Origin: Bacillus sp. V59.32b
Lineage (GTDB): Bacteria; Bacillota; Bacilli; Bacillales; DSM-1321
Direction: 5' to 3'
DNA: 64,000 nucleotides
NCBI RefSeq assembly: GCF_003429085.1
Contig: NZ_QVTC01000020.1
Location: 16,102 to 80,101, forward strand
The notes beneath the pieces were generated by a model that searched no databases, was not told the origin of the DNA, and saw only the letters and a program-made list of their open reading frames with translations. This document shows, one piece after another, positions 54,857 through 64,000 of the stretch (position 1 is the first letter of the stretch; each line of letters opens with the position of its first letter). The position numbers were made by a program, and so were the translations under genes.

Positions 54857-55999
54857 ATGCAATTTAAACTGACCGAAGAACATGAAATGATTAGAAAAAT
54901 GGTTCGCGATTTTGCCAGAAATGAAGTCGCGCCTACAGCTGCTGAAAGAGACGAAGAAGAACGCTTTGATCGTGATATTTTTGATAAGATGGCCGAGCTC
55001 GGTCTCACTGGTATCCCATGGCCGGAAGAGTATGGTGGTATCGGCAGTGACTATCTTGCCTATTGTATTGCGATTGAAGAATTGTCCAAGGTTTGCGCAT
55101 CCACAGGAGTAACGCTATCGGCACATACTTCGCTTGCGGGCTGGCCGATTTATAAATTCGGCTCTGAAGAACAAAAGCAAAAATACCTGAAGCCAATGGC
55201 TCAAGGCGAAAAGATCGGTGCTTATGGTTTGACAGAACCTGGTTCGGGCTCTGATGCGGGCGGTATGAGGACATCTGCGAGATTAGAAGGTGATCACTAT
55301 ATCTTAAATGGCTCAAAGATCTTTATCACGAACGGCGGAATCGCTGATACGTATGTCGTGTTTGCGTTAACAGATCCGGAATCCAAACAAAAAGGCACAA
55401 GTGCGTTTATCGTCGAAAAAGACTTTCTGGGCTTTAGCGTAGGAAAAAAGGAAAAGAAATTAGGAATCCGTTCATCACCTACAACCGAAATTATTTTTGA
55501 AGAATGCAAGGTACCAAAAGAAAACCTGCTTGGCAAAGAAGGGGAAGGCTTCAAAATCGCGATGATGACACTTGACGGCGGCAGGAACGGGATTGCAGCG
55601 CAGGCTGTTGGAATTGCACAGGGCGCTTTAGATGCCGCTGTAGACTATGCAAAAGAACGTGTGCAATTCGGAAAGCCGATCGCCGCTCAACAGGGAATCG
55701 GCTTCAAGCTTGCCGACATGGCCACAAGTGTGGAAGCAGCAAGGTTGCTGACATATCAAGCAGCATGGCTTGAGTCAGAAGGACTTCCATACGGGAAGGA
55801 ATCAGCCATGTCAAAACTGTTTGCCGGAGATGCGGCTATGAAGGTAACAACAGAAGCCGTCCAGGTTTTTGGAGGCTATGGTTACACAAAGGACTATCCA
55901 GTTGAACGCTACATGAGAGACGCAAAAATTACGCAAATCTATGAAGGAACCCAGGAAATTCAAAAACTGGTTATCTCGAGAATGATTACGAAAGATTAA
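54857..55999 (+). CDS. Acyl-CoA dehydrogenase 2
   Basis: FAD-dependent acyl-CoA dehydrogenase of 380 residues, clearly a paralogue of the gene at 53.5 kb (shared GTSEIQ/GTQEIQ region, [37 protein letters not shown]). The ending is [23 protein letters not shown] follows AGGGGATATGG. It corresponds best to a short-chain or isobutyryl-type enzyme given the nearby IcmF, but chain length cannot be read from the sequence. Confidence 0.94.
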   Translation: MQFKLTEEHEMIRKMVRDFARNEVAPTAAERDEEERFDRDIFDKMAELGLTGIPWPEEYGGIGSDYLAYCIAIEELSKVCASTGVTLSAHTSLAGWPIYKFGSEEQKQKYLKPMAQGEKIGAYGLTEPGSGSDAGGMRTSARLEGDHYILNGSKIFITNGGIADTYVVFALTDPESKQKGTSAFIVEKDFLGFSVGKKEKKLGIRSSPTTEIIFEECKVPKENLLGKEGEGFKIAMMTLDGGRNGIAAQAVGIAQGALDAAVDYAKERVQFGKPIAAQQGIGFKLADMATSVEAARLLTYQAAWLESEGLPYGKESAMSKLFAGDAAMKVTTEAVQVFGGYGYTKDYPVERYMRDAKITQIYEGTQEIQKLVISRMITKD

Positions 56000-56011
56000 T
56001 CATCCAGGCAA

Positions 56012-56050
56012 CCTGCCAAACGAAAACGTTTTGGCAGGATGGCCTTTTCA
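56012..56050 (+). terminator. Terminator after acyl-CoA dehydrogenase 2
   Basis: Stem CCTGCCAAAC / GTTTTGGCAGG (one bulge) with a short loop and a CCTTTT tail. Confidence 0.65.
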
Positions 56051-56110
56051 CAGTCTTCGAACTATACTTCCTCAAAAAATGCACCGTTTAAGCAATAAGG
56101 TGGGTGACGT

Positions 56111-56764
56111 ATGAAAAAAAGAGAAATCCATGCTTCCGTAAAAGATGAGAAGCTTGTTAGCAAGCGGCGTGAACAAATGATTAAAGGAGCCGTTAGCTTA
56201 TTCAAAGAAAAGGGATTCCACCGGACCACAACAAGAGAAATCGCCAAGGCAGCCGGTTTTAGTATCGGTACACTTTATGAATATATCCGTACAAAAGAAG
56301 ATGTTTTATATTTGGTCTGTGATTTTATCTACGATGAAGTAAAAGACAGACTACAAAAAGACCTGGAACAAAGTGTCGGCACGATGGAAAGCTTGAAGTT
56401 GACGATTTCCTATTTCTTTCAGGTAATGGATGACATGCAGGATGAGGTGCTTGTCATGTACCAGGAAGCCAAGTCGTTGACAAAGGACGCGCTTCCTTAT
56501 GTATTAAAAAAGGAAATGGAAATGGTTCATATGTTTGAACTGGTTATTACGCGTTGTGTAGAAAATGGCGAATGTTATTTATCGGAGCGCCAAATACGCC
56601 TGCTTGCACACAATATTTTCGTCCAGGGACAAATGTGGGGGTTTCGCCGTTGGGCCCTTCAAAGAATGTACTCACTTGAAGAATATATCGAACTGCAAAC
56701 GGAATTGCTTATAAACGGAATGTATTGCAACCAAGGGCACTACCATAAAGGAGGAGCGATATGA
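56111..56764 (+). CDS. TetR family regulator upstream of icmF
   Basis: A 217-residue TetR repressor. The helix-turn-helix is in [20 protein letters not shown] with [11 protein letters not shown] after it. The C-terminal ligand domain is all-helical and resembles FadR-like acyl-CoA sensors in Bacilli. Its stop overlaps the icmF start by four bases (ATGA), so it probably controls its own operon and perhaps the acyl-CoA dehydrogenase genes. The operator-like sites at 48869 and 51291 are candidates for its binding. It is not certain whether this is FadR itself or a separate regulator. Confidence 0.9.
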   Translation: MKKREIHASVKDEKLVSKRREQMIKGAVSLFKEKGFHRTTTREIAKAAGFSIGTLYEYIRTKEDVLYLVCDFIYDEVKDRLQKDLEQSVGTMESLKLTISYFFQVMDDMQDEVLVMYQEAKSLTKDALPYVLKKEMEMVHMFELVITRCVENGECYLSERQIRLLAHNIFVQGQMWGFRRWALQRMYSLEEYIELQTELLINGMYCNQGHYHKGGAI

Positions 56765-59700
56765 GTACAATTAAGGAATATAAGCCGAAAAATCACGTTC
56801 GTTTTGTAACCGCTTCCAGTTTGTTTGACGGACATGACGCATCGATCAATATTATGAGGCGGATTTTGCAATCAAGCGGAGCAGAAGTCATTCACCTTGG
56901 TCATAACCGGTCTGTGGAAGAGGTAGTCAATGCCGCGATTCAAGAGGATGTTCAGGGCATTGCGATTTCGTCTTATCAAGGCGGGCATGTTGAATATTTT
57001 AAATACATGTATGACTTATTGAAGGAGAAAGGAGCAAGCCATATACGTATTTACGGTGGAGGCGGTGGAGTCATCATCCCTCGTGAAATTAAGGAGCTCC
57101 ACGATTATGGAATTGCCCATATTTTTTCACCGGAGGATGGAAGAGTCAATGGCCTTCAAGGCATGATTAATCTGATGCTGGAGGAATGTGATTATTCAAC
57201 AGTACAGTCATCGCTCCAGGAACGTTTCGATAAATTGCTTGCCGGAGAAACAGGAACGATAGCCCAGTATATTACTTTTGCTGAAAACAGACAGGATGCA
57301 GCGGCTGAAATGGCAGCAGCGACTGAAAGTCTGCTTGAGCAAATCAAGACATCCGAAAAAAACGTACCGGTTATCGGGATAACGGGTACAGGCGGGGCGG
57401 GAAAAAGTTCACTGACTGATGAACTGATCCGCCGTTTTCTAAATGAAATCCCTGAAAAGAAACTTGCCGTCCTCTCTGTTGACCCGACAAAGCAAAAAAC
57501 AGGTGGCGCGTTATTGGGAGACCGCATCCGGATGAATGCGATTTTCTCTGACCGGATTTATATGAGAAGCTTGGCGACCCGGCTTTCGAAGAGTGAACTG
57601 TCGCTTGCAATGAAGGATGCCATCTCCGTCGTGAAGGCGGCCGGATTTGATTTGATTATTGTCGAAACAAGCGGAATCGGTCAGGGTGATGCTGGCATTA
57701 CCGATATTTCCAACGTATCGATGTATGTCATGACAAGTGAATTCGGAGCGCCATCACAACTGGAAAAGATCGATATGATCGACTATGCCGACTTAATTGT
57801 TATAAACAAATTTGAGCGTAAAGGCTCAGAGGATGCGAAGAGGCAGGTGCAAAAACAATATCAAAGAAGCCATTTGTTGTTTGAACAGGCTCCGGATGAA
57901 CTGCCTGTATACGGTACAATCGCTTCCCAATTCAATGATCCCGGAACGAATGCTTTATTTGCGGCATTGATTGAGAAAGTAAATGAAAAAGCAGGGACTG
58001 ACTGGGTGGCATCGTTCTCCAAGAAAGCTGAGGTCAAGAAACAAAATATAATTATCCCAAACGAGCGCCGTTATTATTTGCGGGAGATTACGGAGGCGGT
58101 GCGCAATTATCATAAGCAAGCAGAAGAACAGGTCCATCTTGCCCGGAAGTTGTTCCAGCTTGAAGGAGCCATTGATGCTGTTAAAGAAACAGGGACAAAA
58201 CAAGAAATCCTTTCTGTACTGGAAACATTAAAGGATGGGGCAGCTTCTAAGCTTTCTGGGGAGTCAAAAAAGATACTTGATGGCTGGGCAGCCTTTAAAG
58301 AGCAATATTCAGGAGAGAAATTTGTTGCGAAAATCAGGGACAAAGAGATTATTACCGAATTGAAAACAAAAAGCCTTGCAGGACTCATGATCCCCAAAAT
58401 CTCGCTTCCTAAATTCGTCGATTACGGTGAAATCCTGCGCTGGGTATACCGGGATAATGCTCCGGGACATTTTCCGTATACAGCCGGAGTATTTCCGTTT
58501 AAACGTGAGGGCGAGGATCCAAAGCGACAATTTGCAGGAGAAGGCTCCCCCGCCAGGACGAACCGTCGCTTCCATTATCTTTCAAAGGATGATGAGGCAA
58601 AACGTCTTAGTACGGCTTTTGATTCCGTGACATTATATGGAGAAGACCCGGATTATCGGCCGGATATTTACGGAAAAGTCGGCGAAAGCGGCGTCAGCAT
58701 TTGCACATTGGATGACATGAAGAAGCTATATGACGGCTTTGATCTTTGTCTTCCTTCCACCTCCGTTTCGATGACCATCAATGGTCCGGCACCGATCATT
58801 CTGGCAATGTTCATGAATACGGCCATTGACCAGCAGGTCCAGAAAAAAGAAGCAGAGCTAGGAAGGGTATTAACTCCAGAAGAATTCACCGAAATCCGTG
58901 CTTATACACTTCAAACGGTTCGCGGTACCGTTCAGGCTGATATTTTAAAAGAAGACCAGGGACAAAACACATGTATTTTTTCGACTGAATTCGCATTGCG
59001 GATGATGGGTGATATCCAGGAATATTTCATCGACCATAAAGTGAGAAACTATTATTCCGTTTCGATTTCGGGCTACCGTATCGCCGAAGCAGGAGCCAAC
59101 CCGATTTCGCAGCTGGCCTTCACGCTTGCCAATGGGTTCACCTATATCGAGTATTACTTAAGCCGCGGGATGAATATCGACGATTTTGCTCCGAATCTTT
59201 CATTCTTTTTCTCTAACGGACTCGATCCGGAATACAGCGTAATCGGACGTGTAGCGAGAAGAATCTGGGCTACGGTGATGCGTGATAAATACGGCGCCAA
59301 TGAGCGAAGTCAAAAGCTTAAATATCATATCCAGACATCAGGCCGTTCGCTGCATGCTCAGGAAATTGACTTTAACGATATCAGGACGACACTTCAGGCG
59401 TTAATGGCGCTCCAGGATAACTGTAATTCACTCCATACGAACGCTTATGACGAGGCGATCACAACGCCGACACAAGAATCGGTTCGCAGAGCAATGGCGA
59501 TTCAAATGATTATTACGAAGGAGCACGGATTATCGAAAAATGAGAATCCGCAGCAAGGTGCCTTTATCATCGAGGAGCTGACCGATTTAGTAGAGGAAGC
59601 GGTGCTTGAAGAATTCGACCGCATCAATGACCGCGGCGGTGTACTCGGTGCGATGGAAACACAGTACCAACGCGGAAAGATCCAGGATGAATCGATGTAC

Positions 59701-60027
59701 TACGAGATGAAAAAGCATTCGGGAGAGCTGCCGATTATTGGCGTGAATACCTATCTGAACCCGAACCCTCCTTCTGAGGAAGCGATGAATAGCATGGAAA
59801 TCGCTCGTGCGACCAAGGAAGAAAAGGAAGGGCAGATCCAAAATCTCCGTGAATTCCAAGAGCGGAACCGATCTCACTATGAAGCGGCGATCAATCGCCT
59901 GAAGCAGGCCGCAGTGAACGGTGAAAATATTTTTGCCGAATTAATGGAATGCGTAAAGGTCGCAAGCCTCGGACAAATCACTCACGCGCTTTACGAGGTT
60001 GGCGGACAATATAGGAGGAATATGTAA
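56761..60027 (+). CDS. icmF: Fused isobutyryl-CoA mutase with GTPase chaperone
   Basis: Adenosylcobalamin-dependent mutase that interconverts isobutyryl-CoA and n-butyryl-CoA (some members prefer isovaleryl-/pivalyl-CoA). It has 1088 residues in three parts. B12-binding domain: about 10-150 with DGHDASIN (cobalt-ligand His25) and SYQGGH. MeaI-like G-protein: P-loop GTGGAGKSS near 209-217, with later ETSGIGQGD and [11 protein letters not shown]. Substrate-binding TIM barrel: from about 540, with FPFTAGVFPF-type [15 protein letters not shown]. The ATG follows GGAGGAG. It uses the cofactor made by the operon at 3-13 kb. Confidence 0.95.
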   Translation: MSTIKEYKPKNHVRFVTASSLFDGHDASINIMRRILQSSGAEVIHLGHNRSVEEVVNAAIQEDVQGIAISSYQGGHVEYFKYMYDLLKEKGASHIRIYGGGGGVIIPREIKELHDYGIAHIFSPEDGRVNGLQGMINLMLEECDYSTVQSSLQERFDKLLAGETGTIAQYITFAENRQDAAAEMAAATESLLEQIKTSEKNVPVIGITGTGGAGKSSLTDELIRRFLNEIPEKKLAVLSVDPTKQKTGGALLGDRIRMNAIFSDRIYMRSLATRLSKSELSLAMKDAISVVKAAGFDLIIVETSGIGQGDAGITDISNVSMYVMTSEFGAPSQLEKIDMIDYADLIVINKFERKGSEDAKRQVQKQYQRSHLLFEQAPDELPVYGTIASQFNDPGTNALFAALIEKVNEKAGTDWVASFSKKAEVKKQNIIIPNERRYYLREITEAVRNYHKQAEEQVHLARKLFQLEGAIDAVKETGTKQEILSVLETLKDGAASKLSGESKKILDGWAAFKEQYSGEKFVAKIRDKEIITELKTKSLAGLMIPKISLPKFVDYGEILRWVYRDNAPGHFPYTAGVFPFKREGEDPKRQFAGEGSPARTNRRFHYLSKDDEAKRLSTAFDSVTLYGEDPDYRPDIYGKVGESGVSICTLDDMKKLYDGFDLCLPSTSVSMTINGPAPIILAMFMNTAIDQQVQKKEAELGRVLTPEEFTEIRAYTLQTVRGTVQADILKEDQGQNTCIFSTEFALRMMGDIQEYFIDHKVRNYYSVSISGYRIAEAGANPISQLAFTLANGFTYIEYYLSRGMNIDDFAPNLSFFFSNGLDPEYSVIGRVARRIWATVMRDKYGANERSQKLKYHIQTSGRSLHAQEIDFNDIRTTLQALMALQDNCNSLHTNAYDEAITTPTQESVRRAMAIQMIITKEHGLSKNENPQQGAFIIEELTDLVEEAVLEEFDRINDRGGVLGAMETQYQRGKIQDESMYYEMKKHSGELPIIGVNTYLNPNPPSEEAMNSMEIARATKEEKEGQIQNLREFQERNRSHYEAAINRLKQAAVNGENIFAELMECVKVASLGQITHALYEVGGQYRRNM

Positions 60028-60039
60028 CATATCTGAAAA

Positions 60040-60083
60040 AGGTGCTGAACAACAAAAATAGTGGTTCAGTACCTGCTTTTTAA
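60040..60083 (+). terminator. Terminator of icmF
   Basis: Stem AGGTGCTGAAC / GTTCAGTACCT (one mismatch) and a CTTTTTAATT tail, twelve bases after the stop. Confidence 0.75.
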
Positions 60084-60206
60084 TTAGATCAAGAATAGAA
60101 GTCGCATTTTTTTTGAGGAATGGTATATTTTACTTATAATAATCAATAAAAAAGGCTATAATGATAGTTCCATTGTTTTAGAAGTGTCCGTTTGGAGTGA
60201 TGAAAA

Positions 60207-60368
60207 ATGAATATGAAACATGTGAGAAACGGCATTTTTTGTTTAGCCGCTCTTTTTATCCTTTATAAATTCTATGATTATGCATTGGGTGCTGTTTCTT
60301 TTTTGCTATTATCTATTTTCTTTTTCTGGATGTCCTATCGCCAATGGAAAAACGGTCGCGTTCAATGA
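60207..60368 (+). CDS. Small membrane protein, 53 residues
   Basis: ATG 60207 is preceded by GGAG at 9 bases. The product MNMKHVRNGIFCLAALFILY is followed by KFYDYALGAVSFLLLSIFFF and WMSYRQWKNGRVQ. It has two hydrophobic segments and a basic C-terminus. I do not recognise the family. Comparable short two-helix proteins occur in this position in other Bacilli as far as I recall. It lies between icmF and rpoE with no close neighbour. Confidence 0.6.
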   Translation: MNMKHVRNGIFCLAALFILYKFYDYALGAVSFLLLSIFFFWMSYRQWKNGRVQ

Positions 60369-60478
60369 GCGAAAAGTAAAGAAAACTCGGTGAAAAAACG
60401 TTGGAAGATTGAGATATGTCTGGCATAAACCTATTTTAATTGTTTATAATGAATAGTATGTCTGGCAAGAATTTCAAT

Positions 60479-60506
60479 TTGACACGCAAGAATCTTTGTT
60501 AAGATT
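60479..60506 (+). promoter_or_regulatory. Possible sigma-A promoter of rpoE
   Basis: TTGACA is followed after 15-18 bases by TAAGAT or GATTAT, 60 bases before rpoE. The -10 box is imperfect. Confidence 0.35.
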
Positions 60507-60565
60507 ATTTTTTTATGTAAAAAACACAATATATGTGTTTGGAATAGAGAAAGGAAGTGCAGAGC

Positions 60566-61129
60566 TTGAGTTTAAAAAAATACTCAAAAGAGCAATTATC
60601 AGAAATGTCACTTTTAGAAATCGCTTATGAATTGCTTGCTGAAAAAAAGCAGCCGGTTTCTTTTAAGGACTTAATGGCTCAAATCTCAAAATTACAGGGT
60701 CTTTCGGATGAAGAGATAAATAAAAGAATCTCTCAATTCTATACGGACCTTAATGTCGATGGCCGCTTCACTTCACTGGGAGAAAATCGTTGGGGTTTAA
60801 AGGCGTGGTATCCTGTCGATCAAATTGAAGATGAAGTCGTTCACGTTGCCAAACCGAAGAAGAAGAAGAAAGCGAAGAAAGCGGTTGTGGAAGATATTGA
60901 GGATGAAGATGACCTTGATTTTGAGGAAGAAGAACTCGAAGAAGACGATCTTCTCGACGATGATGATGATTTGATTGATATAGACGTGGATGAAGATGAT
61001 GAAGAAGACTTCGATGAGGATCTTGAAGAAGATTTAGTTGATGAAGAAGCTGACCTTGCTGAATTAGATGACGAGGATGACGAAGAAGACGAAGAAGACT
61101 CGGAGGATACCGACGAAGAGAAGAAATGA
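60566..61129 (+). CDS. rpoE: RNA polymerase delta subunit
   Basis: Delta subunit of Gram-positive RNA polymerase, which lowers nonspecific DNA binding and helps recycling. It has 187 residues. The folded N-terminal domain (about 1-95) starts LKKYSKEQLSEMSLLEIAYE and includes SFKDLMAQISKLQGLSDEEI. A lysine patch (KPKKKKKAKK near 98) is followed by a long, nearly all Asp/Glu tail of about 75 residues, as in B. subtilis. The start is TTG 60566 with AAGGAAG upstream. pyrG follows in the conserved order. Confidence 0.95.
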   Translation: MSLKKYSKEQLSEMSLLEIAYELLAEKKQPVSFKDLMAQISKLQGLSDEEINKRISQFYTDLNVDGRFTSLGENRWGLKAWYPVDQIEDEVVHVAKPKKKKKAKKAVVEDIEDEDDLDFEEEELEEDDLLDDDDDLIDIDVDEDDEEDFDEDLEEDLVDEEADLAELDDEDDEEDEEDSEDTDEEKK

Positions 61130-61147
61130 TAAGTTTCTCTGACGCTC

Positions 61148-61187
61148 TTGACTTTTTAAGTCGGAATTTGTAAAATCATTTTTGGGC
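61148..61187 (+). promoter_or_regulatory. pyrG promoter with GGGC transcription start
   Basis: TTGACT and TAAAAT are exactly 17 bases apart, and GGGCTCC begins 7 bases after the -10 box (G at 61184). In B. subtilis pyrG also starts with GGGC, and low CTP causes slippage that adds extra G residues to the transcript. Confidence 0.8.
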
Positions 61188-61219
61188 TCCTTAAAAAAGG
61201 ACACGTTGATAAAATACAG

Positions 61220-61259
61220 CGCTCCCTTACTTTTGTAAGAGGAGCGTTTTTATTTTTTT
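61220..61259 (+). terminator. pyrG attenuator
   Basis: Hairpin CGCTCC-CTTAC / GTAAG-A-GGAGCG with a T-rich tail, about 36 bases after the presumed start. Its 5' arm GCTCCCTTAC is pyrimidine-rich and could pair with a slipped poly-G 5' end, forming the antiterminator. It may also stop transcripts from rpoE, which has no terminator of its own. Confidence 0.8.
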
Positions 61260-61359
61260 AGTACAGATAACGCCCTCCTAATGAGCTTATTTTAGTAATG
61301 ATTTTTCGTTGTAGGGAAAAACTACATGAATATCCAACAAGGTCTGATTTTCTAAATAA

Positions 61360-63012
<1,653 letters not shown>

Positions 63013-63024
63013 TTTTATAAAAGC

Positions 63025-63060
63025 AAAAAACGCTTGGCGCAACTTGACCAAGCGTTTTTT
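63025..63060 (+). terminator. Terminator of pyrG
   Basis: Perfect 13-bp stem AAAAAACGCTTGG / CCAAGCGTTTTTT with a 10-base loop. Confidence 0.9.
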
Positions 63061-63090
63061 ATATGAAGAGCTAGTATGACTTATCAACTG

Positions 63091-64000
63091 TCATCGAGCA
63101 AATTAGTGTAATTGTTCGTGAATTCTGATGTCGCTCGTAAATTTGCGTAAACGCTCATATATTCAGATGATCGCTCGTAAATCTGGGTAAACGCCCATAT
63201 ATTGTGATGATCGCTCACAAATCTGGGTGAACGCTCATATAGTCTGATGATTGCTCGTAAATTTGGGTGAACGCTCATATATTCAAATAATCGCTCACAA
63301 ATCTGGGTGAACGCTCATATATTCGGATAATCGCTCGTAAATCTGGGTAAACGCTCATATATTCAGATGATCGCTCGTAAATCTGGGTAAACGCTCATAT
63401 ATTCTGATGATCGCTCGTAAATCTGGGTGAACGCTCATATATTGTGATGATCGCTCACAAATCTGGGTGAACGCTCATATATTCGGATAATCGCTCGTAA
63501 ATCTGGGTGAACGCTCATATATTCAAATAATCGCTCATAAATCTGGGTGAACGCTCATATAATCAGATGATCGCTCGTAAATCTGGGTGAACGCTCATAT
63601 ATTCAGATAATCGCTCATAAATCTGGGTGAACGCTCATATATTCAAATAATCGCTCACAAATCTGGGTGAACGCTCATATATTCAGATAATCGCTCGTAA
63701 ATCTGGGTGAACGCTCATATATTCAGATGATCGCTCACAAATCTGGGTGAACGCTCATATATTCAAATAATCGCTCACAAATCTGGGTGAACGCTCATAT
63801 ATTCAGATAATCGCTCACAAATCTGGGTGAACGCTCATATATTCAAATAATCGCTCACAAATCTGGGTGAACGCTCATATATTCAAATAATCGCTCATAA
63901 ATCTGGGTAAACGCTCATATAATCAAATAATCGCTCACAAATCTGGGTGAACGCTCATATATTCAAATAATCGCTCATAAATCTGGGTGAACGCTCATAT
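63091..64000 (+). repeat. Array C: 40-bp tandem repeat of two alternating 20-bp half-units
   Basis: From about 63131 to the window end the sequence repeats with a strict 40-base period, about 22 copies. Each period is two related 20-base halves: TCGCTCGTAAATCTGGGTGA and ACGCTCATATATTCAGATGA, which agree at about 12 of 20 positions. The first units (63091-63150) are most degenerate. Variation is confined to a few positions (CGTAA, CACAA or CATAA; TTCAGATGA, TTCAAATAA, TTCGGATAA and so on). No coding frame. The array continues beyond the window. Confidence 0.95.

Noticed and set aside
54642..54872. Open frame of 76 codons with a seven-residue periodicity
   Set aside because: The periodicity comes from the 21-base DNA repeat. 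The frame overlaps the start of the next acyl-CoA dehydrogenase and lacks a ribosome site.
61130..61147. Terminator of rpoE
   Set aside because: Only a weak GACTT/AAGTC hairpin overlapping the pyrG promoter is present. The strong hairpin further on fits the pyrG attenuator better.
63091..64000. CRISPR array
   Set aside because: There are no unique spacers: the sequence between the conserved words is itself repeated in only a few variants. The period is 40 bp built from two related 20-bp halves, and no cas gene is in the window.

Overview
The window comes from a spore-forming, low-to-moderate G+C Bacillaceae bacterium. From about 27.8 to 63 kb the gene order follows the Bacillus subtilis ung-ywd-ywf-ywg-ywh-ywi-ywj-rpoE-pyrG region: ung, ywdI, ywdK, gerQ, hemQ, pta, lipL, rsfA, ywfO, ywgA, ywhB, ywhC, ywhD, pbpG, speE, speB, ywiB, argS, uvsE, ywjE, fadF, acyl-CoA dehydrogenase, rpoE, pyrG. 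Sporulation genes (gerQ, rsfA, pbpG), AGGAGG-type ribosome binding sites, many TTG/GTG starts and the bacillithiol gene bshB2 agree with this. LAYOUT. 0-2.5 kb: a topB gene on the minus strand beside a relic of another topB on the plus strand. 2.5-13.6 kb: a cobalamin riboswitch and a tightly overlapping operon for B12 uptake (btuF, btuC, btuD fused to cbiZ) and lower-ligand assembly (cbiB, cobD, cobU, cbiP, cobS, cobC, a cobU-like gene, an adenosyltransferase and a PurM-like kinase that may be the alpha-ribazole kinase CblS). No corrin-ring genes and no cobT are in the window, which suggests salvage of corrinoids. 13.6-27.6 kb: stand-alone genes (YbaK, BenE-type permease, twin P-loop ATPase, aldo/keto reductase, HAD phosphatase, PQQ-type sugar dehydrogenase, yojF-bshB2, pdxK), a partial molybdopterin set (mobA, moaE, moaD, moeB), a stress protein and a phospholipase D-like protein. 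27.8-48 kb: the conserved housekeeping and sporulation block. 48-60 kb: a fatty or branched-chain acid block with fadF, thiolase, hydroxyacyl-CoA dehydrogenase, two acyl-CoA dehydrogenases, a TetR regulator and the B12-dependent fused mutase icmF. A FadR-type operator lies inside the fadF promoter. 60-64 kb: rpoE, then pyrG with a GGGC-start promoter and attenuator, then a tandem array that runs off the window. HOW IT FITS TOGETHER. The B12 operon makes adenosylcobalamin, and IcmF at 57-60 kb is the only evident consumer in the window. WHAT STANDS OUT. The intergenic spaces hold several repeat classes: (i) a structured element of about 350 bp in two copies (18.2 and 48.4 kb); (ii) a mosaic family ending in a GCTTCCGCTTTTCT-like tail (34.0, 35.5 and 43.6 kb, with an internal piece also at 32.8 kb); (iii) a small hairpin element (20.7 and 32.8 kb); and (iv) three unrelated-looking arrays built on units of about 20 bp (28.75-29.03, 54.64-54.78 and 63.09-64.0 kb). 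The third array alternates two 20-bp half-units in a 40-bp period. The repeated appearance of a 20-bp format with different sequences is the least explained signal here. All assignments rest on reading motifs and context by eye. No database search was possible.
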